Source of the DNA: WHSM01 sp050701635
GTDB lineage: Bacteria; Actinomycetota; Actinomycetes; Mycobacteriales; Micromonosporaceae
Length of the DNA stretch: 14,950 nt
Assembly (NCBI GenBank): GCA_050701635.1
Contig: JBOGDF010000112.1
Span: forward strand, 1 to 14,950
Direction: 5' to 3'
The notes below the pieces were generated by a model, which was given only the letters and a program-made list of their open reading frames with translations, was not told the origin of the DNA and made no database searches. Position 1 is the stretch's first letter; each line of letters begins with the position of its first letter. The translations under genes were made by a program, and so were the position numbers. Below are positions 7,823-13,883 of the stretch, in pieces.

Positions 7823-7989
7823 GACGCTGCGACCTTTCCGAGTTCGGCGTGGTGACCGAATGAAGGAGCGGCAATGTGCTCGAACACGATCGGTTCAAGC
7901 ATTTTACGAGCATCAATCTGCAGAAGGGCAATTATCGAGACGGAATAACTGGACAACACTGGACGCACGGTCGCCGGCATTAGCCTGCG
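7823..7989. promoter_or_regulatory. Divergent intergenic region between the GH31 and alpha/beta hydrolase genes
   Basis: This 167-bp gap is noticeably more AT-rich than its surroundings and must hold promoters for both directions. For the minus strand, TAAAAT (7906-7901) is a good -10 hexamer, with TTGCCC 19 nt upstream as a poor, over-spaced -35. An inverted pair TGCTCG (7877-7882) and CGAGCA (7907-7912) brackets the region just downstream of that -10, and the imperfect palindrome GTGCTCGAACAC (7876-7887) overlaps it; either could be an operator. For the plus strand, TAGCCT at 7981-7986 is close to the ATG, but no good -35 is seen. Confidence 0.4.
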
Positions 7990-8829
7990 ATGGTGGTGTC
8001 ACTGGATCGGCGGCGGACCGTACGGGTGCTGCGCGCCGCTCTGGTCACGGTCGTCGTCGTGGTGGTGGTGATGGGGATGTTCTGGGCGCTGCAGCGACAG
8101 CTGATCTACTTCCCGAGCGCCGTACCGGTGCCGCCCGCCGCCGAGCTGCTCCCGGCGGCGGAGGAGGTGACGCTGCGTACCAGCGACGGGCTGCTCCTCG
8201 GGGCCTGGCTGGCGCCGGCGACCTCGCCCAGCCGGGGGGTGTCGGTGCTGGTCGCGAACGGAAATGGCGGTGACCGGTCGCTGCGGGCACCGCTCGCCCG
8301 GGCGTTGAACGCGCACGGCCTGTCGGTGCTGCTCTTCGACTACCGGGGGTACGGGGGCAACCCGGGCAGCCCCGCCGAGCGCGGCCTCGCCCGGGACGTA
8401 CGGGCGGCGTACCGGTATTTGGCGGAGCGTACCGACGACCGGATCTTGTTCTTCGGCGAGAGCCTCGGCGCGGCGGTGGTGACCGAGCTGGCGACCGAGC
8501 ACCCGCCCGCCGGGCTGGTGCTGCGCTCCCCGTTCACCGACCTCGCCTCGGTCGGCCGGGTGCACTACCCGCTGCTGCCGGTGGGCACCCTGCTGCGGGA
8601 CCGCTATCCCCTGATCGACCACCTCGCGGCGGTACGCGTCCCGACCGTCGTGGTGTACGGCGCCGCCGACTCGATCGTCCCCGCGACCCAGAGCCGTACG
8701 GTGGCCGACGCCGCGCCGGGGCCCACCACCGTGGTCGAGATCCCGGGTGCGGACCACAACGACCGGGCGCTGCTGGACGGCCCCGAGCTGATCGACGCCG
8801 TCGTGGCGCTGGCCGACCGGGTGCGGTGA
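7990..8829 (+). CDS. Membrane-anchored alpha/beta hydrolase (Bem46/ABHD13-like)
   Basis: The 279-residue protein has one N-terminal membrane segment (about residues 12-34, with an unbroken run of seven valines) followed by an alpha/beta-hydrolase fold. The catalytic triad is visible: S158 in GESLG, D227 in GAADS and H256 in GADHND. The strand-loop NGNGG near residue 90 corresponds to the usual HGNGG oxyanion region, and FDYRGYGGNPGSP is the classic signature of this subfamily. The product probably faces outward as a tethered serine hydrolase; the substrate (ester, lipid or peptide) is unknown. The ATG at 7990 has no obvious ribosome site, and GTG codons follow immediately, so the exact start is uncertain by a few residues. 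It is transcribed divergently from the GH31 gene and convergently with the polymerase gene. Confidence 0.88.
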   Translation: MVVSLDRRRTVRVLRAALVTVVVVVVVMGMFWALQRQLIYFPSAVPVPPAAELLPAAEEVTLRTSDGLLLGAWLAPATSPSRGVSVLVANGNGGDRSLRAPLARALNAHGLSVLLFDYRGYGGNPGSPAERGLARDVRAAYRYLAERTDDRILFFGESLGAAVVTELATEHPPAGLVLRSPFTDLASVGRVHYPLLPVGTLLRDRYPLIDHLAAVRVPTVVVYGAADSIVPATQSRTVADAAPGPTTVVEIPGADHNDRALLDGPELIDAVVALADRVR

Positions 8830-8834
8830 TCCGC

Positions 8835-8870
8835 GCCGGTCGCCGGCGATGCCGCACGCTGGCGACCGGC
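8835..8870. terminator. Bidirectional terminator between convergent genes
   Basis: A perfect 10-bp inverted repeat, GCCGGTCGCC at 8835-8844 and GGCGACCGGC at 8861-8870, leaves a 16-nt loop. It begins 5 nt after the hydrolase stop and ends 4 nt before the polymerase stop. No U-run follows, as is usual in high-GC actinomycetes. It would serve both transcripts. Confidence 0.7.
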
Positions 8871-8874
8871 CCGC

Positions 8875-9897
8875 TTAGCGGGTGAATTCGACGCGGACGC
8901 CCAGCAGGCGCACCGCCCGGCGCCGTACGAACAGGTCGAGCACCTGCAGCGCCGCCTGCTCGACCAGCGTGACGTCGGTGGTGGGCGCGGGCAGCGTACG
9001 GCTGTGGGTCTCAGTGGTGAACGGGACGTACCGCACCTTGACCACCACCCGCGCCACCGCCCTCGGGTTCCCGGACATCACCTCGCGCGCCAGCACCGCC
9101 AGCTCGTGGCGTACCTGCTCCCAGTCGGTGAGGTCCTGCTGGAAGGTGCGCTCCCGGCCGCGGCCCCGCGGCACGTACGGCTCGTCGGTGACGCGCGACG
9201 GGAAGCCGCCGCGACCCAGCCCGACCAGCCACGGCCCCGTGGTCGGACCGACCTGCGCCGCCAGCACCTCCGGGTCGGTGCCGGCCAGGTCCTTCACGGT
9301 ACGGATGCCGAGCCCGGCCAGCCGCCGGGCGGTCTTGGCGCCGATCCCCCACAGCGCGTCCGTGGGCTGGTCGCCGAGGACGTCGTACCAGGTCGCGTGG
9401 GTCAGCCGGCCCACCCCGGCAGGCTTGCCGAAACCGGTGGCCAGCTTCGCCTGCAGCTTGTTCTCGCCGATCCCGACGGTGCACTCCAGCCGGGTCGCCC
9501 GGGCGACGCGTTGCTGGAGCTCACGGGCGAACCCCTCCGGGTCGTCGGTGTCGACGCCGAGGAACCACTCGTCCCACCCGACCGGCTCCACCACCGCGTC
9601 CAGCGTCCGCAGCGCCGCCGTGACCTGCGCCGACGCCGCCTCGTACGCCTCCTTGTCCACCGGCAGGAACACCGCGTCCGGGCATCGCCGCGCCGCCGTA
9701 CGCAACGGCATCCCCGAGTGCACCCCGTACTCCCGGGCCGCGTACGACGCGGTGCTGACCACCCCGCGCTTGGCCGGATCGCCGTCGCCGCCCACCACCA
9801 CCGGGCGCCCCGCCAGCTCAGGCCGGCGCAGCACCTCGACCGCGGCGATGAACTGGTCGAGGTCCACGTGCAACACCCAGCGGGCCACGCCTCTCAT
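8875..9897 (-). CDS. DinB-family Y-polymerase, DinB2-like, with aliphatic steric gate
   Basis: The product (340 residues from ATG 9895-9897, or 337 from GTG 9886-9888) is a translesion DNA polymerase. The metal-binding HVDLD motif is at residues 10-14 and the second acidic pair (D109/E110) is in VGWDEWFLGV, where Pol IV enzymes usually read SIDE. Further marks are GIGENKLQAKLATGFGKP and the HhH segment LWGIGAKTARRLAGLGI. The residue after the conserved F16 is Ile, not the aromatic steric gate of E. coli Pol IV; mycobacterial DinB2 carries Leu there and incorporates ribonucleotides readily. With the GTG start this residue is number 14, as in DinB2. The protein ends at RLLGVRVEFTR with no recognisable beta-clamp peptide, also a DinB2 trait. 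The frame is open further upstream, but the homology begins at the chosen start. No LexA-type SOS box is visible upstream. Confidence 0.88.
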   Translation of the reverse strand: MRGVARWVLHVDLDQFIAAVEVLRRPELAGRPVVVGGDGDPAKRGVVSTASYAAREYGVHSGMPLRTAARRCPDAVFLPVDKEAYEAASAQVTAALRTLDAVVEPVGWDEWFLGVDTDDPEGFARELQQRVARATRLECTVGIGENKLQAKLATGFGKPAGVGRLTHATWYDVLGDQPTDALWGIGAKTARRLAGLGIRTVKDLAGTDPEVLAAQVGPTTGPWLVGLGRGGFPSRVTDEPYVPRGRGRERTFQQDLTDWEQVRHELAVLAREVMSGNPRAVARVVVKVRYVPFTTETHSRTLPAPTTDVTLVEQAALQVLDLFVRRRAVRLLGVRVEFTR

Positions 9898-10095
9898 TCT
9901 CGCCCGCCGGGTGTCCCGGCAAGTCGGACTCGGCCGCCAGGACCACCTCAAGGCACTCACGAACGGCCCACGAACTCGGCACGTAAAGGTGAGGGCCGGA
10001 CTGTGGGGCCATGTAACTCTCGACTCAGGCAGGGGGTTTACCAACATTTCCGCTGGCAGCCCGACCTGCGAACCTCATATCGAGGGGATCCGCAG
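9898..10095. other. Divergent intergenic region between the polymerase and repeat-protein genes
   Basis: This 198-bp gap separates divergent genes. A short direct repeat CACGAAC occurs at 9958-9964 and 9969-9975. GAGGGG (10082-10087) is a good ribosome site for the plus-strand gene, 8 nt from its ATG. I see no convincing -35/-10 pair in either direction and no palindromic SOS-like box. Confidence 0.5.
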
Positions 10096-10479
10096 ATGAG
10101 CTACGACCCTGCTGACACGAACGGCGACGGTGTCGCCGACGCCTGGGGCGCCGACTACAACGGTGACGGCTACTACGAGGAGATCGTGGTGGACACCAAC
10201 CAGAACGGCCTCGGCGACACGTACCTGTACGACACCAACCAGAACGGCTACTACGAGACCGTGCTGGTCGACTCGGACGAAGACGGCACCCCCGACTACG
10301 CGATGCGCAGCGATCTGGACGAGGACGGGTTGCCAGACCAACCGGCACCGTCCGCCGCCCCTGCCGCGACGGACGCCGACGCCGCCGCCCGGCACCAGGC
10401 GACCATGAACGCCGGCGCCGGCATCTCGTACGTCAACGAGTCCGCGGGGAACCCGCTCCACATCACGCCCGGCGGCTGA
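10096..10479 (+). CDS. Small acidic protein with six calcium-loop-like repeats on a 13-residue period
   Basis: The 127-residue protein has loops of the form DxNxDGxxD/E at residues 7, 20, 33, 46 and 59, exactly 13 apart, and a sixth at 73 after a 14-residue step. The loops resemble EF-hand, dockerin or thrombospondin type 3 calcium loops. Alternate repeats end in YYE, or in VAD, LGD and TPD, suggesting short beta strands between loops. The remaining 45 residues are Ala/Pro-rich and probably disordered, ending in HITPGG. There is no signal peptide, so a cytoplasmic location is expected unless it leaves by another route. The ATG at 10096 is supported by GAGGGG 8 nt upstream. Similar anonymous proteins occur in actinomycetes, to my knowledge without an assigned function; calcium binding is inference from the loop pattern. 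Confidence 0.8.
   Translation: MSYDPADTNGDGVADAWGADYNGDGYYEEIVVDTNQNGLGDTYLYDTNQNGYYETVLVDSDEDGTPDYAMRSDLDEDGLPDQPAPSAAPAATDADAAARHQATMNAGAGISYVNESAGNPLHITPGG
10192..10248 (+). repeat. Exact 18-bp direct repeat at 39-bp spacing inside the calcium-loop gene
   Basis: GACACCAACCAGAACGGC occurs at 10192-10209 and again at 10231-10248. The 39-bp spacing equals one 13-residue protein repeat, which points to recent repeat duplication at these two units. Confidence 0.85.
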
Positions 10480-10497
10480 CGGCGCCGTCCCGGGTAG

Positions 10498-10512
10498 GCC
10501 CCGGCTCGGGGC
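10498..10512. terminator. Short hairpin between convergent genes
   Basis: GCCCCG (10498-10503) and CGGGGC (10507-10512) form a 6-bp stem with a 3-nt loop in the 33-bp gap between the repeat-protein stop and the dehydrogenase stop. It is the only hairpin there and could end both transcripts. It is short and has no U-run. Confidence 0.4.
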
Positions 10513-11484
10513 TCACACCGTGATGACGACCTTGCCGCGGGCGTGGCCTTCTTCCAGGTACCGGATCGCCTTGGCGGTTTCGCTCAGCGGGTACGTCCGG
10601 TCGACGACTGGGGTGAGCGTGCCGGCGTCGGCGTACTCCCCCAGGACCCGCAGGTCGGCGCTGCCCTCGTCCGGCATCAGGCCGCGCAGCGTGTGGCGCA
10701 CGAAGGGGGACAGCATCGCCGCCGACAGGGAGCGTTGGATGCCGCCGAGCCAGCGACCTCCCTCCTCACCGCCGACGATGACCAGGGTGCCCCGCGGAGT
10801 GAGCGCGCGCCGCAGCTGGGACAGCGGACGGTTGCCCGCGGTGTCCAGGATGACGTCGTAGCGGCGATCCCCGTCGCCGATCTCTTCGCGGGTGTAGTCG
10901 ATGACGTGGTCCGCGCCGATCGAGCGCACCAGGTCGAGCTTGGTCGTGCTGCAGACGCCGGTGACCTCCGCGCCGTACGCCTTCGCCAGCTGTACGGCGA
11001 GCGTCCCCACCCCACCGGCGGCACCGATGATCAGGACCGTCTGTCCCGGCTTCACCTGGCCCGCGTCGCGCACCGCGTGCAGCGCGGTGACACCGGAGAT
11101 CGGCAGCGCCGCCGCCTGGTCGAGGCTGAGGCTCGCCGGCTTCGGCGCCGCGCGGTCCTCCCGTACGGTCGCGTACTCGGCGAACGAGCCCTCGCAGATG
11201 CCGTACACCTCGTCGCCGGGTTGGAACGAGGTCACCTTGGCGCCGACCGCTTCGACGCGGCCCGCGACCTCCCGGCCCCGTACCGGCACCTTCGGCGCGC
11301 GCACGCCGTAGCCGAAAGCGCGCAGCAGGTACGGCAGGCCGGTCATCAGGTGCAGCACGCCGCGGTCGACGCCGGCCGCGTGCACGCGTACCAACAGCTG
11401 GTTGTCGCCGGCCACCGGCCGGTCGATGTCGTGGAGCCGCAGCACGTCGGAGGAGCCGTAGCTGTCCTGGACGATCGCCTTCAT
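10513..11484 (-). CDS. Zinc-independent MDR-family NAD(P)-dependent oxidoreductase (quinone-oxidoreductase-like)
   Basis: The 323-residue protein has a GroES-like N-terminal domain and a Rossmann fold with the dinucleotide motif GAAGGVG at 154-160. The segments SGVTALHAV and KPGQTVLIIGAAGGVGTLAVQLAKAYGAEV are diagnostic of the medium-chain dehydrogenase superfamily. The cysteine/histidine zinc ligands of classical alcohol dehydrogenases are absent at the expected place (AAGVDRGV replaces the usual ligand region), which fits the quinone oxidoreductase/enoyl reductase branch. The substrate is unknown. The start ATG at 11482-11484 overlaps the regulator stop (ATGA), and AGGAGA lies 6-7 nt upstream inside the regulator gene, so translation is coupled. 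It is the last gene of the three-gene operon starting at 12130, with a convergent neighbour at its 3' end. Confidence 0.9.
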   Translation of the reverse strand: MKAIVQDSYGSSDVLRLHDIDRPVAGDNQLLVRVHAAGVDRGVLHLMTGLPYLLRAFGYGVRAPKVPVRGREVAGRVEAVGAKVTSFQPGDEVYGICEGSFAEYATVREDRAAPKPASLSLDQAAALPISGVTALHAVRDAGQVKPGQTVLIIGAAGGVGTLAVQLAKAYGAEVTGVCSTTKLDLVRSIGADHVIDYTREEIGDGDRRYDVILDTAGNRPLSQLRRALTPRGTLVIVGGEEGGRWLGGIQRSLSAAMLSPFVRHTLRGLMPDEGSADLRVLGEYADAGTLTPVVDRTYPLSETAKAIRYLEEGHARGKVVITV

Positions 11485-11711
11485 GATTTTTCTCCTGGTA
11501 CGTCGGGATACTGGAACACCGCGTCGAGCGGCGCGCCGAACACCTTGGCGATCTGGAATGCGACTTCGAGGGAGGGCGAGTAGCGCCCCTGCTCGATGGC
11601 GATGATGGTCTGGCGGGTGACGCCGATCCGTTCCGCCAGCTCGGCCTGGGTCATCTCCCCGTGCGCGAACCGCAGGGACCGGATCGCGTTGGTGACTCTG
11701 GTCGGCTTCAC
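11481..11711 (-). CDS. Small XRE-type transcriptional regulator
   Basis: This 76-residue protein is little more than one HTH domain: MTQAELAERIGVTRQTIIAI followed by EQGRYSPSLEVAFQIAKVFG. It closely resembles the small Cro/CI-like regulators commonly encoded next to DUF2178-type membrane proteins. The start GTG at 11709-11711 overlaps the TGA of the membrane-protein gene (GTGA), and its own TGA overlaps the dehydrogenase ATG (ATGA). Another GTG directly precedes it at 11712-11714. A longer open frame continues upstream but is only a shadow of the membrane-protein gene. It probably autoregulates the operon through the three-copy motif at 12142-12208; this is inferred from position alone. Confidence 0.85.
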   Translation of the reverse strand: MKPTRVTNAIRSLRFAHGEMTQAELAERIGVTRQTIIAIEQGRYSPSLEVAFQIAKVFGAPLDAVFQYPDVPGEKS

Positions 11712-12130
11712 CACTGCTGGAAGTCCCAGCGGTAGGCGGCGAGCTTCGCCACGGACCCGAGGATCGACGACAGTACGAACGCCAGGTAGATCGCGTTGGC
11801 GATCCAGAAGTGGTCCAGCTCGGCCATCGCCATCACCAGCGCACCCACCGCACCGATCACCACGAACGAGTGGCCGACGTACTCCCCGTAGCGGGCGATC
11901 TCCTTGTCGCGCTGGTCCTTCTGCTGGCCGCCGCTCCCGATCGACACTCCGATGTGCAGCACGATCGTGGTCACGATCGCGGCGCCGATGGTCCAGAGCA
12001 TGGTCCACACGTACGGCACCTCGGCCAGCGGCGTGGGGCCCGCTCTCCCCAGGATGATGGTGAGGTACGCCGCGTACGCGCCGACCGTCACCACCAGCAT
12101 GATCCACGCGCGCTTCTCTTCGGAGGCCAC
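11708..12130 (-). CDS. Four-helix membrane protein, DUF2178-like
   Basis: The 140-residue product has four predicted membrane segments at about residues 8-27, 40-66, 84-103 and 108-131, with a charged loop GQQKDQRDKEIARYGEYVGH between the second and third. The loop pattern (DERD/DQRDKEI before a G-H-helix) and the pairing with a small XRE gene recall the DUF2178 family, whose function I do not know; the family call is from memory of its general pattern. The start is GTG at 12128-12130, with GGGAG (12136-12140) 5 nt upstream. Its stop overlaps the start of the XRE gene by 4 nt. It is the first gene of the operon and may act as a partner or sensor for the regulator. Confidence 0.8.
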   Translation of the reverse strand: MASEEKRAWIMLVVTVGAYAAYLTIILGRAGPTPLAEVPYVWTMLWTIGAAIVTTIVLHIGVSIGSGGQQKDQRDKEIARYGEYVGHSFVVIGAVGALVMAMAELDHFWIANAIYLAFVLSSILGSVAKLAAYRWDFQQW

Positions 12131-12141
12131 GCCGACTCCCT

Positions 12142-12208
12142 ATGTAAAGAATTGTTGACATGGATGAATGTAAAGCACCGCTGACACCATGTCAAACTTT
12201 CTTTACGT
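12142..12208 (-). promoter_or_regulatory. Operon promoter embedded in three copies of a 19-nt operator motif
   Basis: On the minus strand TTGACA (12195-12190), a 17-nt spacer and TACATT (12172-12167) make a good sigma-70-type promoter, placing the transcript start near 12160, about 30 nt before the GTG. The motif RYGTAAAG-N5-YTGACA occurs three times: at 12142-12160 and 12168-12186 on the plus strand, and inverted at 12208-12190. The outer two copies form an interrupted palindrome: 12144-12163 against 12187-12206 match at 17 of 20 positions. The sites cover the -35, the -10 and the start of the leader, so a bound regulator would block transcription. The obvious candidate is the XRE protein encoded in the operon. 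Confidence 0.75.
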
Positions 12209-12210
12209 CG

Positions 12211-13179
12211 CTACGAGGCGGCGGCCGGGACCTCGGCGGACCCACCGGCGTGCCGCTCTCTGGCCTCGGCGGGCGTGACGATCGCGTCCCGCTGCGGCGG
12301 TGCGCCGGTGAGCGCCCACCGCCACATCGACTGCACCGACGGCGCGACCCGGCCCGCCGCCATCAGCCGCAGCCGCATCGGGGTGAGTGCGGCGGCGACC
12401 ACCCGGCCCGAGACCCGGGCTCCGAGGTCGACGACACGGTACTGGTCGAAGCCGCCGAGCTCGCGCATCCAGGCCGGCAGGGACGCGATCGTGGCGCGCG
12501 CCAGCAGCTTGCCGCCCAGCCATGTCTGGAGCCCGACCTTCGCCCGCGGCGGCCGCAGCAGGTAGTGCATCGCCCGGTGCGCCCGCTCCGAGCTGCACAG
12601 CCGGGGCCGTACGGCCTCGAAGTAGTCGCGTACGCCTTCCCGGGACCGCGGTACGTCGGACGGCTGGCAGGTCTGCAGCTCGGCGGCGATCGCGCAGTCG
12701 GCCCAGTACCGCCGCTCCTGCTCGGGGGTGAGCCGCCCGGGGCCGTACAGCTCGTAGCACTTGAGCACCGAGTGCCAGCCGGTGAGGTGGATCCAGAGCT
12801 GAGATTCCGGGTTGTTGGCGCTGTAGCGCTTGCCGGTGATCGGCTCGATGCCGGTGGCCCGGGCGTGCACCTTCTTCAGCAGCTCGGAGGCTTCGATCGC
12901 GGCCCGCCCGTCACCGATCGCCACGATGGTGAAGTAGCCCAGCGTGCCGTCCAACCGGCCCAGCGGGTCGGAGTAGATGCCCTGCGCGTCGGCGACCGCG
13001 GCGGTCAGGAACGGGTCGAAGTGCTCCAGTACGACCGCCCGCTGGAACCCGACCAGCGCGGTGACGTTGGTCCACACCCGCCAGGTCGGTGAGTCCGGTC
13101 CGAAGAAGCCGTGATCCTCGCGGGGCCGGGTGGCGTCGAACGGCCAACCGTGGCCGGCGAGCATTCGGGTGTTGGTCAC
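12211..13179 (-). CDS. DUF2236 oxygenase (MpaB/latex-clearing-protein-like)
   Basis: This 322-residue protein belongs to the DUF2236 group, which includes b-type heme oxygenases such as latex clearing protein and MpaB. Typical segments are GFQRAVVLEHFDP near the N-terminus, KKVHARATG (H105) and NPESQLWIHLTGWHSVLKCYE (H131); the WIH histidine is where the family has its heme ligand. No signal peptide is present, so it is probably cytoplasmic or peripheral. The start is GTG at 13177-13179, because GAGGAGG (13185-13191) sits 5 nt upstream; the open frame continues to 13293, but the extra residues are unlike the family. It follows the TetR gene by 58 nt on the same strand and is likely co-transcribed with and controlled by it. 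Substrate unknown; a lipid or isoprenoid is suggested only by the neighbouring acyl-CoA genes. Confidence 0.82.
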   Translation of the reverse strand: MTNTRMLAGHGWPFDATRPREDHGFFGPDSPTWRVWTNVTALVGFQRAVVLEHFDPFLTAAVADAQGIYSDPLGRLDGTLGYFTIVAIGDGRAAIEASELLKKVHARATGIEPITGKRYSANNPESQLWIHLTGWHSVLKCYELYGPGRLTPEQERRYWADCAIAAELQTCQPSDVPRSREGVRDYFEAVRPRLCSSERAHRAMHYLLRPPRAKVGLQTWLGGKLLARATIASLPAWMRELGGFDQYRVVDLGARVSGRVVAAALTPMRLRLMAAGRVAPSVQSMWRWALTGAPPQRDAIVTPAEARERHAGGSAEVPAAAS

Positions 13180-13184
13180 GGCAT

Positions 13185-13191
13185 CCTCCTC
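13185..13191 (-). promoter_or_regulatory. Ribosome-binding site fixing the oxygenase start
   Basis: GAGGAGG on the minus strand lies 5 nt before GTG 13177-13179. It decides for this start over the longer open frame reaching 13293. Confidence 0.8.
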
Positions 13192-13212
13192 GTTCTGCGG
13201 TCTGGCACGCCG

Positions 13213-13240
13213 GGCGCCGGTGCTCAGGCGCCGGTGTTCA
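13213..13240. repeat. 14-bp tandem duplication spanning the TetR stop codon
   Basis: The unit GGCGCCGGTGYTCA is present twice head to tail (13213-13226 and 13227-13240), differing at one base. The second copy contains the TGA stop of the TetR gene, so the first copy holds a duplicate TGA downstream. Each unit contains the palindrome GGCGCC. Confidence 0.85.
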
Positions 13241-13867
13241 GGCGTCTTTGAAGGCTCGGTAGACGGCACGGCCGACGAATTCCCCCAGCTCACCGGGGGT
13301 CCAGCTGGCGTCCTGGCGCAGCAGCGAGCGCACCGCGCCTTCGCAGCTGGACATGAAGAACTCGACCAGCACCGGCAGCTTGCGCTCGGCGCCGGCGGTG
13401 CCCCAGTGCCGCAGCGTGGGGCGGAGCAGCTGCGTGACGTGCTCGGCGATCACCGCACGACCCCGCCCGAACAGATTCGCCACCGCCGGGTCGGGGTTGG
13501 CGGCGAACACGATCCGCCAGGAGTCCGCCCGCGCGGCGACGCTCTCCAGCAGCTCCTGGAACCCCCGTACGAACACCTCCTCGGACGGGTGGGCCTTCCC
13601 GTGCGGCAACGCGTCGAGGGCGGCGGCGAGCAGCTGCTGCTCTTCCCGGCGCAGCAGCGCGCGGATCAGCTCCACCCGGTCGGCGTAGCAGGAGTAGACC
13701 ACCGGGCGGGTCACGCCCATCCGCTGGGCGATCGACCCGATGGTGACCGCCGCGACGCCCTGCTCCACCGCGATCGCCAGCGCCGCGTCGAGCACCTGCG
13801 GCCGGCGCCGCGCCGGGCCCAGGTGGGGCGCCCGGGAGCGCTGTCCGGAGGCGATTCCTACACTCAT
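13238..13867 (-). CDS. TetR-family transcriptional regulator
   Basis: The 209-residue protein has the TetR DNA-binding domain at about residues 23-68 (VLDAALAIAVEQG, then IGSIAQRMGVTRPVVYSCYAD) and a variable helical ligand-binding domain after it. It sits between the thiolase/hydratase gene and the oxygenase gene on the same strand, so it probably represses this operon and responds to an acyl-CoA or oxygenated intermediate. The ATG at 13865-13867 lacks a ribosome site: the upstream bases are T-rich. A -10-like TAGCGT (13881-13876) ends 8 nt before it, which suggests a leaderless transcript. Half-sites CTACA/TGTAG around the start make an autoregulatory operator likely. The upstream hydratase stop is only 16 nt away. 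Confidence 0.9.
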   Translation of the reverse strand: MSVGIASGQRSRAPHLGPARRRPQVLDAALAIAVEQGVAAVTIGSIAQRMGVTRPVVYSCYADRVELIRALLRREEQQLLAAALDALPHGKAHPSEEVFVRGFQELLESVAARADSWRIVFAANPDPAVANLFGRGRAVIAEHVTQLLRPTLRHWGTAGAERKLPVLVEFFMSSCEGAVRSLLRQDASWTPGELGEFVGRAVYRAFKDA

Positions 13868-13883
13868 GTAGAAAAACGCTACA
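13858..13883. promoter_or_regulatory. Candidate TetR operator over the regulator's own start codon
   Basis: Three 5-bp half-sites alternate in orientation: CTACA (13858-13862), TGTAG (13867-13871) and CTACA (13879-13883), separated by 4 and 7 nt. The middle copy overlaps the ATG of the TetR gene and the last overlaps a -10-like TAGCGT. This arrangement is typical of an autorepressed TetR gene; assignment to this protein rests on position. Confidence 0.55.

Noticed and set aside
2109..7931. A 1940-codon open frame on the minus strand running through the GH31, phosphoesterase and XRE genes
   Set aside because: It is the low-complexity Arg/Gly/Pro-rich shadow frame of three real genes that have signal peptides, motifs and ribosome sites. 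High GC suppresses stops in this frame.
9958..9975. CACGAAC direct repeats as an SOS box for dinB
   Set aside because: They are direct, not inverted, 11 bp apart and do not form the palindromic TCGAAC-type actinobacterial LexA site.
9898..10047. N-terminal extension of the DinB frame up to 10047
   Set aside because: Homology to the Y-polymerase N-terminus begins at WVLHVDLD; the extra 50 residues are unlike the family and have no clear ribosome site.
8882..10479. Plus-strand open frames running through the polymerase gene, one joining the calcium-loop protein in frame
   Set aside because: The part upstream of 10096 is antisense to the DinB gene and composition-driven; GAGGGG before ATG 10096 marks the real start.
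11712..12161. Long N-terminal extension of the small XRE gene
   Set aside because: It overlaps the membrane-protein gene in another frame and reads as shadow; the GTGA overlap gives a natural start.
12144..12206. The 17/20 palindrome as a terminator for the oxygenase gene
   Set aside because: The 23-nt loop, lack of a U-run and the promoter hexamers inside it fit an operator better, though a dual role cannot be excluded.
13180..13293. 38-residue N-terminal extension of the oxygenase
   Set aside because: GAGGAGG 5 nt before GTG 13179 defines the start, and the extension overlaps the TetR coding end.
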